Of a stretch of 64,000 nucleotides of DNA, positions 26,160-35,170 are shown one piece after another (the stretch's first letter is position 1; the number at the start of each line of letters is the position of its first letter). The notes beneath the pieces are model-generated. The model worked only from the letters and a program-made list of their open reading frames with translations. It ran no database searches and was not told where the DNA came from. Location of the stretch: assembly GCF_038003045.1 (NCBI RefSeq), contig NZ_JBBOOK010000001.1, positions 2,480,001 through 2,544,000 on the forward strand. The letters run 5' to 3'. The translations under genes and the position numbers were made by a program. Origin of the DNA: Sporosarcina sp. FSL W7-1349 (GTDB lineage: Bacteria > Bacillota > Bacilli > Bacillales_A > Planococcaceae).

Positions 26160-27779
26160 TCAAACCCCTTGGAAATGGCCGCTCATTTGCTCCCGGAGCG
26201 CGGCTTTCAGAAATTTCCCGACCGAAGTCTTCGGAATTTCTTCCAAAAAGACGACGTCATCTGGAACCCACCATTTGGCAAACTGGCCTTCCAAATACGT
26301 CAGCAGTGCCTGTTTCATCTCCTCATCCGCCGCCTTCCCGTCCTTCAATACGACGCAGGCGACCGGGCGCTCCATCCATTTTTCATGCGGCACGGCGATG
26401 ACGGCCGCTTCGAATACGGCCTCATGTGTCATGATGGCATTTTCCAGGTCGACGGAAGAGATCCACTCCCCACCGCTCTTAATGAGGTCTTTCGTCCGGT
26501 CCATCAACTTAATATAACCGTCTTCCGTCATGACGGCGATATCGCCTGTGTAGAGCCAGCCGTCTTTGAATGCTTCCGCGGTCCGTTCATCCTTGTAGTA
26601 CTCGCTTGCAATCCACGGTCCTCTCACATTCAATTCGCCCATCGTCTTTCCGTCCCACGGCACTTCACCGTTTTCATTGACTACACGGACTTCCAACCCT
26701 GGCATGACCAGCCCTTGCAAGGCGCGGACCTCGACCCGTTCATCCATTGAGAGATTTTCCATTTTAGAGGTCAAGATGGACAAACTGACTAATGGCGATG
26801 TCTCCGTCATGCCGTAGCCTACGATGAACGGAATGCCAAACTTCTCCTCAAAGGCCCGGATCAACCCTTTCGGCGAGGCGGAGCCGCCGCAGACGATGGC
26901 CCGCAAGGAAGACAAGTCACGCGGATTCTGCTCCAACTCTTTCAATGCTGCCAGCCAGATCGTCGGCACTCCGGCTGTAAGCGTCACTTTTTCCTGTTCA
27001 ATCAAATCCAGTAGCAATGCCGGATTGAAGCCCGGCCCCGGCAACACTTGGGTCGTCCCAAAGAAGACGCCCGCAAACGGGATTCCCCACGCATTGGCAT
27101 GGAACATCGGAACGACGGACATGGCGACATCCTTCTCGCGAAGTCCCATGGCATCCGCCAGTCCGAGCGCAAAACTATGCAGAACAAGGCCCCGATGCGT
27201 ATAGACGACCCCTTTCGGATTACCTGTCGTCGCGGATGTGTAGCACATACCCGCCGGTGTATTTTCATCGAGATCTTCCGGGAATTCGTATTCCTCCGCC
27301 TCCTCCAGCAATGCTTCGTAGGAGTGGACGTTTGGAAGCGATGACTTCGGAACTTCCTTGCTATCCCCCATAATGACATAATGTTTTACCGTCTTCAACA
27401 GAGGAGCCAGCTTTTCCAAGTGCGGGAACAGATTATCATCGACTAGCAAAATTTCATCTTCCGCATGATTGATTACATAGGCAATATGCTCAGGCGACAG
27501 GCGGATATTGATCATATGCAGGATGGCACCTGTGCACGGCACACCGAAGTACGCTTCCAAATGACGATGGTGGTTCCAAGCGAATGTCCCTACCTTCGTC
27601 CCCTTTTTCATGCCGAGGGCCGTCAAAGCGGTGGCCAGCTTCCTCGTCCGCTTCGCCCATTCTCCATAAGGAATCCGATGGATCGTGTTTTCACCTGTAC
27701 GTGAAATGATGAGTTTATTCGGAAAAAATTGTTCCGCCCTTTTGACGAATGAAGATAAATTGAGTGGTGTTTGCATCAT
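26160..27779 (-). CDS. Fatty acyl-CoA synthetase (AMP-forming)
   Basis: 539 residues from ATG 27779, preceded by GGGAG at 8 nt; a longer frame upstream lacks a ribosome binding site. The AMP-binding loop is YTSATTGNPKGVVYTHRG, with YGMTETSP, YTGDIAVMTEDGYI and the C-terminal catalytic Lys in TSVGKFLKAALRE. It activates medium- or long-chain fatty acids with CoA. Last gene of the fatty-acid degradation set, 210 bp after the acyl-CoA dehydrogenase gene, with a hairpin in the gap. Confidence 0.92.
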   Translation of the reverse strand: MMQTPLNLSSFVKRAEQFFPNKLIISRTGENTIHRIPYGEWAKRTRKLATALTALGMKKGTKVGTFAWNHHRHLEAYFGVPCTGAILHMINIRLSPEHIAYVINHAEDEILLVDDNLFPHLEKLAPLLKTVKHYVIMGDSKEVPKSSLPNVHSYEALLEEAEEYEFPEDLDENTPAGMCYTSATTGNPKGVVYTHRGLVLHSFALGLADAMGLREKDVAMSVVPMFHANAWGIPFAGVFFGTTQVLPGPGFNPALLLDLIEQEKVTLTAGVPTIWLAALKELEQNPRDLSSLRAIVCGGSASPKGLIRAFEEKFGIPFIVGYGMTETSPLVSLSILTSKMENLSMDERVEVRALQGLVMPGLEVRVVNENGEVPWDGKTMGELNVRGPWIASEYYKDERTAEAFKDGWLYTGDIAVMTEDGYIKLMDRTKDLIKSGGEWISSVDLENAIMTHEAVFEAAVIAVPHEKWMERPVACVVLKDGKAADEEMKQALLTYLEGQFAKWWVPDDVVFLEEIPKTSVGKFLKAALREQMSGHFQGV

Positions 27780-27905
27780 AATAATCGCTCCCTTTGAATT
27801 AGTTATGAATGGTAAAACACGACCTTCATTGCCGCATGTCCCGAAAAGGCGACAAACTCCTTCCATTAATTATACCTCGGCTAGTTATGGCCGCCGGAGG
27901 CTTCC

Positions 27906-27944
27906 TGCTTATTCAGTTAAAGTACAGACCCCGCTGAATAAGCA
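27906..27944. repeat. Stem-loop in the gap between acyl-CoA dehydrogenase and synthetase genes
   Basis: TGCTTATTCAG pairs perfectly with CTGAATAAGCA. It is preceded by GGCCGCCGGAGGCTT, a block also found in the dispersed repeat at 31.4-31.6 kb. No U-run follows on the minus strand, so it is not an obvious terminator; it may be an RNA processing or stability element. Confidence 0.55.
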
Positions 27945-27990
27945 TGATCACGAACAATCCTATGAATGAAATGGTGCCAATATGCCTAGC

Positions 27991-29139
27991 TCACAATCCC
28001 ATATTCTTCGCGATGATGACTTTCATGATTTCATTCGTCCCCGCGTAAATCGAAGTTACCGGAATATCCCGATATCGCCTTGCAATCTTATATTCTTCCA
28101 TATAACCGTAGCCTCCGTGCAGCTGCATGCACTCGACCGAAATATCCCGAGCCGTTTCGGTCAGCCAATATTTGCCCATTGAGACTTTCGTGACGATGTC
28201 CTTTCCGGCAAGATGATCTTCGATAAGCGACTCGAGGAACGCTTTCCCGATTTCCACTTTCGTCGCGATTTCCACCAGCTTGAATTGCGTATTTTGGAAT
28301 GAAGAGACCGGTCTCCCGAACGCCTCCCGGGATTTTACGTAATCGAGCGTCATTTCCAGCATATCTTCGGAAGCAATCTGCGCGGCAAGGGCGACGACGA
28401 GCCGCTCCTGCTGCAATTTCTCCATCAAATAGCGGAAGCCCTGCCCTTCTTCCCCGAGCAGATTGGTCGCCGGAACCCGGCAGTCTTCGAAAAACAGCTC
28501 TGCCGTATCTTGCGAGTGGAGGCCGACCTTATCGAGTTTCCGTCCTTTCGTAAAACCCGGCGTCCCTTCCTCGACTACCAGCAAGCTGACGCCGCGATGC
28601 TTCGGTTCCGCTTCGGGGTCCGTCTTGACAGCTACGAGGACGAGATTCCCATTGATGCCATTCGTAATGAACGTCTTCTGGCCGTTGATGATATAGTGAT
28701 CCCCGTCCCGGATGGCGGTCGTCTTGATATTCGCCAAATCCGAGCCCGTTCCTGGTTCCGTCATGGCGACCGCAGTAATATAGTCCCCGGTGACGCAGCC
28801 CGGCAGCCAGCGCGCTTTCTGCTCCTCCGTCGCATACGATTCGATATAGGGAACGACGATGTCATTATGTAGGCCGACACCGGTCAGCCCCGCACCGACG
28901 CGTTCCATCTCCTCACCGATGATGACGCCGAAGCTGAAATCCAGATCCAAACCTCCGTACTTTTCATCGACCTGTGGACAGAGATACCCCATCTCCCCAA
29001 GCCTCTTCCAGAAAGCAACCGGGACGAGCCGTTCATTCTCCCACGTCTCATAATTCGGAACCGCTTCTTTTTCAAGGAATTTGCGCAACGACTCGCGGAA
29101 TAGTACATGCTCATCCGTCTCGAAACGATATCTTCTCAT
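27991..29139 (-). CDS. Acyl-CoA dehydrogenase
   Basis: 382 residues. FAD/substrate motifs [24 protein letters not shown] and the C-terminal [18 protein letters not shown] are typical; [15 protein letters not shown] marks the C-terminal helical domain. The catalytic base is expected as Glu within the [15 protein letters not shown] region or as the Glu of YAGTNE. It performs the first oxidation step of beta-oxidation. Lies 20 bp after the SDR gene on the same strand. Confidence 0.93.
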   Translation of the reverse strand: MRRYRFETDEHVLFRESLRKFLEKEAVPNYETWENERLVPVAFWKRLGEMGYLCPQVDEKYGGLDLDFSFGVIIGEEMERVGAGLTGVGLHNDIVVPYIESYATEEQKARWLPGCVTGDYITAVAMTEPGTGSDLANIKTTAIRDGDHYIINGQKTFITNGINGNLVLVAVKTDPEAEPKHRGVSLLVVEEGTPGFTKGRKLDKVGLHSQDTAELFFEDCRVPATNLLGEEGQGFRYLMEKLQQERLVVALAAQIASEDMLEMTLDYVKSREAFGRPVSSFQNTQFKLVEIATKVEIGKAFLESLIEDHLAGKDIVTKVSMGKYWLTETARDISVECMQLHGGYGYMEEYKIARRYRDIPVTSIYAGTNEIMKVIIAKNMGL

Positions 29140-29158
29140 CTGTGTCTCCCCTCACTCC

Positions 29159-29929
29159 TTATTTTGGCTGCATCCGGATGGCGCCGTCTAAACGGATCAC
29201 TTCTCCGTTCAGCATGACATTGGTGAAAATACTCTCCACCAGTTGTGCATACTCTTCCGGACGACCGAGCCTTGGCGGGAACGGTACCATTGAAGCGAGC
29301 GATTCACGAGCCGCCTCCGGAAGGCCTGCGAAAAGCGGTGTTTCCACAAGCCCCGGAGCGATTGTCATGACACGGATGCCGCTCGATGCCAGTTCGCGTG
29401 CAATCGGCAGCGTCAATCCGACGACGCCTCCTTTCGAAGCGCTATACGCCGCTTGTCCGATCTGCCCTTCGTACGCTGCAACCGATGCGGTGTTGACGAT
29501 GACGCCGCGCTCCCCCTCTTCATTCGGTTCGTTATCCTGCATCGCGTCGGCCGCGAGACGGATCACATTGAATGTGCCGGTCAAATTGACACGGATCACT
29601 TGCTCAAATTGACTTAAGTCGAGCGGGCCACGCTTCGATAGCACCTTCCCTGGCGTCGCGATTCCCGCACAATTAACTACGGCATTAACTTTCCCAAACG
29701 TCTCTTTGACGTTTGCCACATTCGCTTCCACTTCTCCGGCATCCGCCACATCCGTTTTCAGGAATACGACCCGGTCATTCCCGAGCTCCTCGGCAAGCGT
29801 CTGGCCCCGCTCTTCATTCATGTCGAAGATGGCGGCTTTCCCTCCGGCGGCAACGATCCTTCTGACTGTCGCTTCCCCAAGGCCTGAAGCCCCACCGGTT
29901 ACAATCGCTATGATCTCTTTCATTTCCAT
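29159..29929 (-). CDS. Short-chain dehydrogenase (3-hydroxyacyl-CoA dehydrogenase type)
   Basis: 256 residues. Cofactor loop [19 protein letters not shown] at the Rossmann core, catalytic Ser and YSASKGG, and the C-terminal [14 protein letters not shown]. It resembles the HSD10-type enzymes that oxidise 3-hydroxyacyl-CoA with NAD. Context supports that role in fatty-acid breakdown. An enoyl-CoA hydratase is not in the cluster. Confidence 0.9.
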   Translation of the reverse strand: MEMKEIIAIVTGGASGLGEATVRRIVAAGGKAAIFDMNEERGQTLAEELGNDRVVFLKTDVADAGEVEANVANVKETFGKVNAVVNCAGIATPGKVLSKRGPLDLSQFEQVIRVNLTGTFNVIRLAADAMQDNEPNEEGERGVIVNTASVAAYEGQIGQAAYSASKGGVVGLTLPIARELASSGIRVMTIAPGLVETPLFAGLPEAARESLASMVPFPPRLGRPEEYAQLVESIFTNVMLNGEVIRLDGAIRMQPK

Positions 29930-29983
29930 ATGAAATCTCCCCCTCTTTGTTTACTTCCGTGCTATTGCTAGCCAATCAAACCT

Positions 29984-31141
29984 TCATTCCCGCTCCAGAC
30001 GCTCGATGATTGTGGCGTTCGCCATGCCCATCCCCTCACATATGGCAATCAACCCATATCGCCCGTTCGTCCGCTTCAACTCATTTAGCATGGAAACGAA
30101 GATTCGTGTTCCGGTCGCCCCGAGCGGATGCCCGAGTGCAATAGCACCGCCATTCGGATTCAATTTCGCCGGATCGGCGCCCGTTTCTTTCAGCCAAGCA
30201 AGTGGCACAGGCGCAAAAGCTTCGTTCACTTCATACGTATCCATATCCGCGATTGTCAAGCCGGCTTTCAATAACACTTTCTTCGTCGCTTCAATCGGCC
30301 CAGTCAACATCAAGGTCGGATCGGAACCGACGACCGAACGGGCCACAATGCGGGCGAGCGGTTTGATGCCGAGCTCTTCCGCCTTTTCACGGGACATGAG
30401 CAGGACGGCCGAAGCCCCGTCACTCATCTGGCTCGCATTCCCTGCCGTGATGACACCTTCATCATCAAACACAGTCGGCAATCCACCCAGCACTTCCAGC
30501 GTCGAGCCTTCGCGTGGCCCTTCATCAACTTTCATCGTACGAACCGTCCCGTCTTCTTGTGGGACTTCAACTGGCACGATTTCATCTTGAAAACGGCCTT
30601 CCGCAATTGCTTCCAGCGCCCGTCTATGGCTTTCCATCGAAAAGCGGTCCAGATCTTCACGTGAAAATCCCCATTTCTCCGCAATCCGCTCGGCGGAATT
30701 ACCTTGATTGATAATTTCATGTTTTTCCGTCAGCTTCGGACTCGGTTTGGCTTCTGCCATATTGGAAAACATCGGCGAGCGCGTCATATTCTCGACACCG
30801 CCTGCGATGACAATATCCATATCCCCGGACGCAATGGCCTGGGATGCAAAATGGACCGCCTGCTGGCTCGAGCCGCACTGACGATCAATCGTCACACCCG
30901 GCACATGGATTGGAAATCCGGCAATCAAAGCGGCAGTGCGTGCAATATTCATCGCTTGTTCATTGTATTGCGTGACACAGCCCAAAATGACGTCTTCCAC
31001 GTCCCCCTTCTCCACACCGGCCCGTCTGACGACTTCCTCCAAGACAATCGCGGCCAATTCATCAGCCCGATAACCGGCAAAGCTTCCCTTCCTTCTGCCA
31101 ACCGCGGTTCGGACTCCTTCGACAATGACAACTTCTCTCAT
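29984..31141 (-). CDS. Acetyl-CoA acyltransferase (thiolase)
   Basis: About 385 residues from ATG 31141 (AGGAGG 11 nt upstream, GGAG nearer). The nucleophile Cys is in DRQCGSSQQAVHFA, with NEAFAPVPLAW, GGAIALGHPLGATG and the second Cys in CEGMGMANA. It cleaves 3-ketoacyl-CoA to acetyl-CoA in beta-oxidation; a biosynthetic acetoacetyl-CoA role is less likely given the neighbours. First gene of the operon and directly behind a FadR-type operator. Confidence 0.93.
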   Translation of the reverse strand: MREVVIVEGVRTAVGRRKGSFAGYRADELAAIVLEEVVRRAGVEKGDVEDVILGCVTQYNEQAMNIARTAALIAGFPIHVPGVTIDRQCGSSQQAVHFASQAIASGDMDIVIAGGVENMTRSPMFSNMAEAKPSPKLTEKHEIINQGNSAERIAEKWGFSREDLDRFSMESHRRALEAIAEGRFQDEIVPVEVPQEDGTVRTMKVDEGPREGSTLEVLGGLPTVFDDEGVITAGNASQMSDGASAVLLMSREKAEELGIKPLARIVARSVVGSDPTLMLTGPIEATKKVLLKAGLTIADMDTYEVNEAFAPVPLAWLKETGADPAKLNPNGGAIALGHPLGATGTRIFVSMLNELKRTNGRYGLIAICEGMGMANATIIERLERE

Positions 31142-31162
31142 TTCTCCATCGACCTCCTGAAA

Positions 31163-31180
31163 TGAATGACTGTTCACTCA
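31163..31180 (-). promoter_or_regulatory. FadR-type operator of the fatty-acid degradation operon
   Basis: TGAATGACTGTTCACTCA is close to the Bacillus FadR consensus TGAATGAATANTCATTCA and lies between the -10 box and the thiolase start. A TetR-type FadR, released by long-chain acyl-CoA, would repress from here. The regulator gene itself is not in the window. Confidence 0.75.
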
Positions 31181-31185
31181 TAAAG

Positions 31186-31191
31186 ATTATA
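31186..31191 (-). promoter_or_regulatory. -10 box of the fatty-acid degradation operon
   Basis: TATAAT on the minus strand, 5 bp upstream of the operator; no good -35 is seen. Confidence 0.5.
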
Positions 31192-31374
31192 CATTCTTAC
31201 ACATCGGCTTTGCAGATGCATCTTCCCTCTCCCTTCTTCGGCATCTCCTCCCGTTTTTCCTCTGAAAAACAAGTAAATTATCATAATTTATAGATATTTT
31301 ATCTTTATTCAGCAAATGCTTTTGTACTAATTTATAGGTGGAGAGATGAATGCGGTTTTATTTACCGTTCATCG

Positions 31375-31565
31375 GTTGTCCATACTCCTGCTGAATAATA
31401 GTAGGACGCAGGCTAAGGTCGCCACCTCCTGTGGCAACACCTGCATGACCAACATCGTGCTGGCCCAAGCCTCCGGCGGATGTCACAGATTTTGATAGGA
31501 GTCAATCGAGCAAGCTCGATTCAAAATCTGGACGCAATTACGCCGAGGCGTAATTGATAATTTTT
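31375..31565 (-). repeat. Dispersed structured repeat, copy 2 (opposite orientation)
   Basis: On the minus strand: ATTACGCCTCGGCGTAAT (perfect hairpin), CCAGATTTTGA, then ATCGAGCTTGCTCGAT nested in a CAGATTTTGA/TCAAAATCTG stem, then ACATCCGCCGGAGGCTT, a CCACAGGAGGTGG hairpin and CGTCCTACTATTATTC. The same blocks occur on the plus strand at 23583-23750. The 230 bp between 31142 and 31375 holds only the operon promoter and AT-rich DNA. Confidence 0.6.
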
Positions 31566-31676
31566 TTCTTAGAGTACGCTCAGCCTTAAGACGTAGTGGA
31601 AAATCCGTTTTCCGCCCGTTCATGGATTTTTGAGAACCCGGTATTATCGAAGTATAAACAAAAGGAGGTACTACAC

Positions 31677-32024
31677 ATGAAAAAATTCGGTCTCATCGTC
31701 CTCGGCATCATTGCGGGGATTGTCGTCCTAACGAATCTTGGATCGATGCTCGGCCTCGCCTTTTCCGTGCTGATCGCCTACGCCGGATTTCACTATCTGC
31801 AAAAAAGCGAATCCACCCTATCCAAACTGTTTTGGGGAGGCGTCCTGCTGATCGGTCTGTTGACAGCTATCACAAACGTTCCAGCCTTCTTCGGAATCAT
31901 CGCCCTCATCGGCGTCCTCTACGTTTGGCGCAAATGGAAAGGTTCCGAGAACAGCAACGTAATTGCAGAAACGAGTGATCCGTTCGATAACTTCGAAAAA
32001 CAATGGAAAGAAATTATCAAATAA
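31677..32024 (+). CDS. liaI: LiaI-like small membrane protein
   Basis: 115 residues: two or three hydrophobic segments at the N-terminus (FGLIVLGIIAGIVVLTNL, LAFSVLIAYAGFHYL, FWGGVLLIGLLTAI) and a short cytosolic tail (ETSDPFDNFEKQWKEII). In B. subtilis LiaI anchors LiaH at the membrane during envelope stress. ATG at 31677 follows AAGGAGG. First gene of a lia-type operon; identified mainly by order. Confidence 0.75.
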   Translation: MKKFGLIVLGIIAGIVVLTNLGSMLGLAFSVLIAYAGFHYLQKSESTLSKLFWGGVLLIGLLTAITNVPAFFGIIALIGVLYVWRKWKGSENSNVIAETSDPFDNFEKQWKEIIK

Positions 32025-32040
32025 GAGGAGGAAACATCAG

Positions 32041-32679
32041 ATGAATTCACTTTGGAACAGATTCAAATATTCCGTGCAAGCGGATCTTCATACTTTATTC
32101 GACAAGAAGGAAAACAAAAACCCCATTGCCATGCTCAACCAATATCTTCGTGAAGCGGAAAAACAGACGGAATCCATCGGCAAATTACTCGAACGGCAAA
32201 GCAAGTTGAAAACGGCGCTTCAGAAGGAGTTAGAAGAAGCCGAAAACATGACAGAAAAACGCCGAAGCCAACTAGAACTTGCAAAAGCGGCTGGCGAAGC
32301 AGACTTAGTCGACTTTGCAGAAGATGAAGTACTCGCCTACGAAACAAGGGCGGCGGAGCTTTCCGAAAGCATCTCCGAAACAACCTATGAATTATTGTCA
32401 TTAGAATGGAAATTCGAGGAAATGAAACATAAAGTGAAAGATATGAAAGTGCGCCAACTCCAATTGATGGGTAAAGAGAATGTGACACGCGCCCACCGGC
32501 GGATGGACCAATTCATCTCACCTGGCACGCAAGAGAGCGGAATGGGCTCGACTGCCGAGATGAAAAAATATATCGAGGACCTCGGTGGGAAAATCGACCA
32601 GGAATTTGAAATCTCGTCAATGGAACGCCGCCTGGAGTCACTGGAAAAAAATACGACAAAAGAAGCGGAAATTGTGTAA
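32041..32679 (+). CDS. liaH: PspA/LiaH family phage-shock protein
   Basis: 213 residues, almost entirely coiled-coil (RQSKLKTALQKELEEAENM, AAELSESISETTYELLSLEWK), with the N-terminal amphipathic MNSLWNRFKYSVQADLHTLFD. PspA/LiaH proteins form large oligomers that protect a damaged membrane. ATG at 32041 is preceded by GAGGAGG. The following stem-loop probably limits read-through to liaF. Confidence 0.9.
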   Translation: MNSLWNRFKYSVQADLHTLFDKKENKNPIAMLNQYLREAEKQTESIGKLLERQSKLKTALQKELEEAENMTEKRRSQLELAKAAGEADLVDFAEDEVLAYETRAAELSESISETTYELLSLEWKFEEMKHKVKDMKVRQLQLMGKENVTRAHRRMDQFISPGTQESGMGSTAEMKKYIEDLGGKIDQEFEISSMERRLESLEKNTTKEAEIV

Positions 32680-32696
32680 TACTAGAAGAGAATTGT

Positions 32697-32722
32697 AGAG
32701 GAAGGCGATCCGCCTTCCTCTT
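32697..32722 (+). terminator. Stem-loop between liaH and liaF
   Basis: AGAGGAAGGCG pairs with CGCCTTCCTCTT-like CCGCCTTCCTCTT; the U-tract is weak. B. subtilis has a comparable hairpin after liaH that leaves liaIH the main stress transcript. Confidence 0.65.
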
Positions 32723-32756
32723 ACTAAGTCCGACATCAAGAAGGGGGAAACACAAA

Positions 32757-33458
32757 ATGAATTCAATCGACACAAGTAAAATCACATTTTGGGGATTTCT
32801 CTTCCTCCTCTTCGTCTTTGTCGAAGCGGCGTTTTTCCACAATGGAAATATTATGTTCGTCCTTCTTGGAGCCGGACTTCTCTATTACGGGATGCGCAAA
32901 CGTTCCAAATGGATGGTTATCCTTGGTCTGTTTTTCATCGCCATGGCGCTCCTCACCCTCTGGAGCTTGCGCTTGCTCATATTCGTCGGTCTCGTATATG
33001 TGCTGCGGAAGTTATGGATGGGCGTGCCTTCCGAAGAAATCATCCGCCCCCTAAAGGAATTTCAAAGGGAAACACCGAATGGCATCTGGAAGAATAAATT
33101 ATTTTCTGTCCAATCGTCCCCGTTCTCCACATATGAATGGGAAGATATCCATATCCAAGGCGTATTCGGGGATATCCACGTCGATGTGACGGATACAGTA
33201 CTGCCAAAAAGGACTTCCTTCATTTCAGTCCGACAAGGCATTGGGAAAATCAAGATCGATCTCCCTTATGAAATCCCGGTCCGCATCCACTACACGACCC
33301 TGTTCGGGGATGCGCGGATTTTTGATTTATATAAGAAGCGTTTAATCAATGAAAGTCTTCGCATGCAAGATAGTTATGAAGGGAAACGGGATGATGACGC
33401 GGAACTGATCATCACGTTGTCGACCTGGATCGGGGATATCGAGGTGAATCGAAAATGA
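32757..33458 (+). CDS. liaF: LiaF-like membrane inhibitor of LiaRS
   Basis: 233 residues. About four short N-terminal membrane helices (to about residue 90) and a C-terminal beta-rich toast-rack-type domain (IHIQGVFGDIHVDVTDTVLP, TTLFGDARIFDLYKK, LSTWIGDIEVN). In the family it silences the kinase LiaS until the cell wall is stressed. It overlaps liaS by 4 bp. LiaG is absent from this operon. Confidence 0.9.
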   Translation: MNSIDTSKITFWGFLFLLFVFVEAAFFHNGNIMFVLLGAGLLYYGMRKRSKWMVILGLFFIAMALLTLWSLRLLIFVGLVYVLRKLWMGVPSEEIIRPLKEFQRETPNGIWKNKLFSVQSSPFSTYEWEDIHIQGVFGDIHVDVTDTVLPKRTSFISVRQGIGKIKIDLPYEIPVRIHYTTLFGDARIFDLYKKRLINESLRMQDSYEGKRDDDAELIITLSTWIGDIEVNRK

Positions 33459-34504
33459 AGGCAATCATCGGCCGCGGCTTGTTCCTGTCTGTTTTATTGA
33501 CCGGAATCACAGCCGTCTATATCTATTTTCTTCTCGACTTGCCATTGCATGATAGCTGGTTCGCTTTTTATGAAATGCAGTTCGCGGACGTTCCCCTCGG
33601 TTGGTGGATTTTGATGACCACACTCCTCCTCGGCTTCGGCATCGCCCTCTGGACAGGAGTGTTGGGACGTTCGAAAGAAAAAGCGATGGAGGAACGGCTA
33701 ACCCGACTGCTCGAAAATGAACAAGGCGAGCAACAGAACGAAACGTTTACGCCGCGGATCGACCGGGCTATCGATTCGGTGTCCACCGTCCTCCAATCAC
33801 AGCGAAAAAGCTTGCAGCGGATTACCGACGAACGGGCGGAAGCGCAAGACAAACTGATTCAGGAGCGGATTGTACAGGAACGGCAACGACTCGCCCGGGA
33901 ACTGCATGATTCCGTGTCCCAACAATTATTTGCCGCATCGATGCTGCTATCCGCTCTCACAGAACAGGAGGAAGACAACGAATCTCAAAAGCCGCTTCGC
34001 CAAGTGGAGCGAATCGTCCAACAGGCTCAACTCGAGATGCGGGCATTGCTTCTTCATCTCCGCCCGGCTGCGCTCAACGACAAATCGCTCGCGGAAGGTT
34101 TGGAAGAACTATTGGTCGAATTAAAAGAGAAAGTAAATTTCAATATCCGCTACCGTCTGGAGGAAGTCACCTTGTCGAAAGGAGCGGAAGATCATTTATT
34201 CCGCATCGCGCAGGAAACACTATCCAATACGCTCCGTCATGCTCGAGCAACCGAAGTCGATGTGCTGTTCATCGAACGGGATCATCTTGCCATTTTCCGG
34301 GTGCAGGATAACGGAGTCGGCTTTAAGGAAAATGACGGGAAAGGCGGGTCCTACGGGTTGCAAAACGTCAAAGAGCGGGCCATTGAAATCGGGGGTACGT
34401 GCAAAATCGTATCTGTCCCTTCTCAAGGAACGATTGTGGAAGTGAAAATACCTGCAAGGAAAGGGGAAGAAGAGGCATATGATTCGGATTCTGTTAGTGG
34501 ATGA
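33455..34504 (+). CDS. liaS: Sensor histidine kinase LiaS
   Basis: 349 residues. Two membrane helices (about 5-25 and 45-68) with a short outer loop, a HAMP/linker coiled coil, the HisKA_3 motif [17 protein letters not shown] and an ATPase domain ([34 protein letters not shown]). The NarL-type kinase of the envelope-stress system, partner of LiaR. Confidence 0.93.
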   Translation: MKAIIGRGLFLSVLLTGITAVYIYFLLDLPLHDSWFAFYEMQFADVPLGWWILMTTLLLGFGIALWTGVLGRSKEKAMEERLTRLLENEQGEQQNETFTPRIDRAIDSVSTVLQSQRKSLQRITDERAEAQDKLIQERIVQERQRLARELHDSVSQQLFAASMLLSALTEQEEDNESQKPLRQVERIVQQAQLEMRALLLHLRPAALNDKSLAEGLEELLVELKEKVNFNIRYRLEEVTLSKGAEDHLFRIAQETLSNTLRHARATEVDVLFIERDHLAIFRVQDNGVGFKENDGKGGSYGLQNVKERAIEIGGTCKIVSVPSQGTIVEVKIPARKGEEEAYDSDSVSG

Positions 34505-35111
34505 CCATGAAATGGTGCGCATCGGAGTATCCGCCTATTTGCAGATTCAGCCGGATATGGAAGTCATCGGAGAAGCGGTCAATGGGCGGGAAGCCGTGGA
34601 AAAAGCGCTCGCCTTGCGCCCCGACATTATTTTAATGGATATGGTGATGCCCGAGATGAACGGAGCGGAAGCGACTGCTGCCATCATCCGAGAATGGCCG
34701 GAAGCGAAAATCGTCATCGTCACGAGTTTCCTAGATGACGATAAAGTGTACCCCGCCCTCGAAGCCGGAGCCATCAGCTACATATTGAAGACATCAAATG
34801 CCAAGCGGATCGCAGAAGCCATACGGGAAACCTTAAAAGGGCAAACCGTACTCGAACCCGAAGTGACCACGAAGATGATGCAGAAAATGCGGTCGGGGAA
34901 CGAACACGCCCTTCATGATGACCTGACGGAACGAGAGATGGAGATTCTGCTTCTACTAGCGAAAGGAAAAACAAACCAGGAAATCGCAGATGAATTATTC
35001 ATTGCCCTGAAAACGGTGAAGACCCACGTCAGCAACTTGTTGTCGAAGTTGGAAGTGCAAGATCGCACCCAGGCGGTCATCTACGCTTTTCAACATGAAC
35101 TCGCTAAATAA
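34479..35111 (+). CDS. liaR: Response regulator LiaR (NarL family)
   Basis: 210 residues. Receiver ([42 protein letters not shown]) and a LuxR-type helix-turn-helix ([43 protein letters not shown]). It overlaps the end of liaS by 26 bp with its own AGGGGAAGAAGAGG site. It should activate the liaI promoter on damage by bacitracin, vancomycin or daptomycin-like agents. Confidence 0.93.
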   Translation: MIRILLVDDHEMVRIGVSAYLQIQPDMEVIGEAVNGREAVEKALALRPDIILMDMVMPEMNGAEATAAIIREWPEAKIVIVTSFLDDDKVYPALEAGAISYILKTSNAKRIAEAIRETLKGQTVLEPEVTTKMMQKMRSGNEHALHDDLTEREMEILLLLAKGKTNQEIADELFIALKTVKTHVSNLLSKLEVQDRTQAVIYAFQHELAK

Positions 35112-35167
35112 AGTACCAGGCACCCGAACGAATGGGAACATTCGCAATTGTTTGGGTGCCTGGCACT
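35112..35167. repeat. REP-like palindromic element A (probable terminator)
   Basis: GTACCAGGCACCC and GGGTGCCTGGCAC form the outer arms; an inner CGAATG/CATTCG stem sits between. It lies between liaR and the converging MFS gene, so it may end both transcripts. Related outer arms (GGTGAC-GTCACC) occur at 54334 and 63368. Confidence 0.65.
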
Positions 35168-35170
35168 AAT

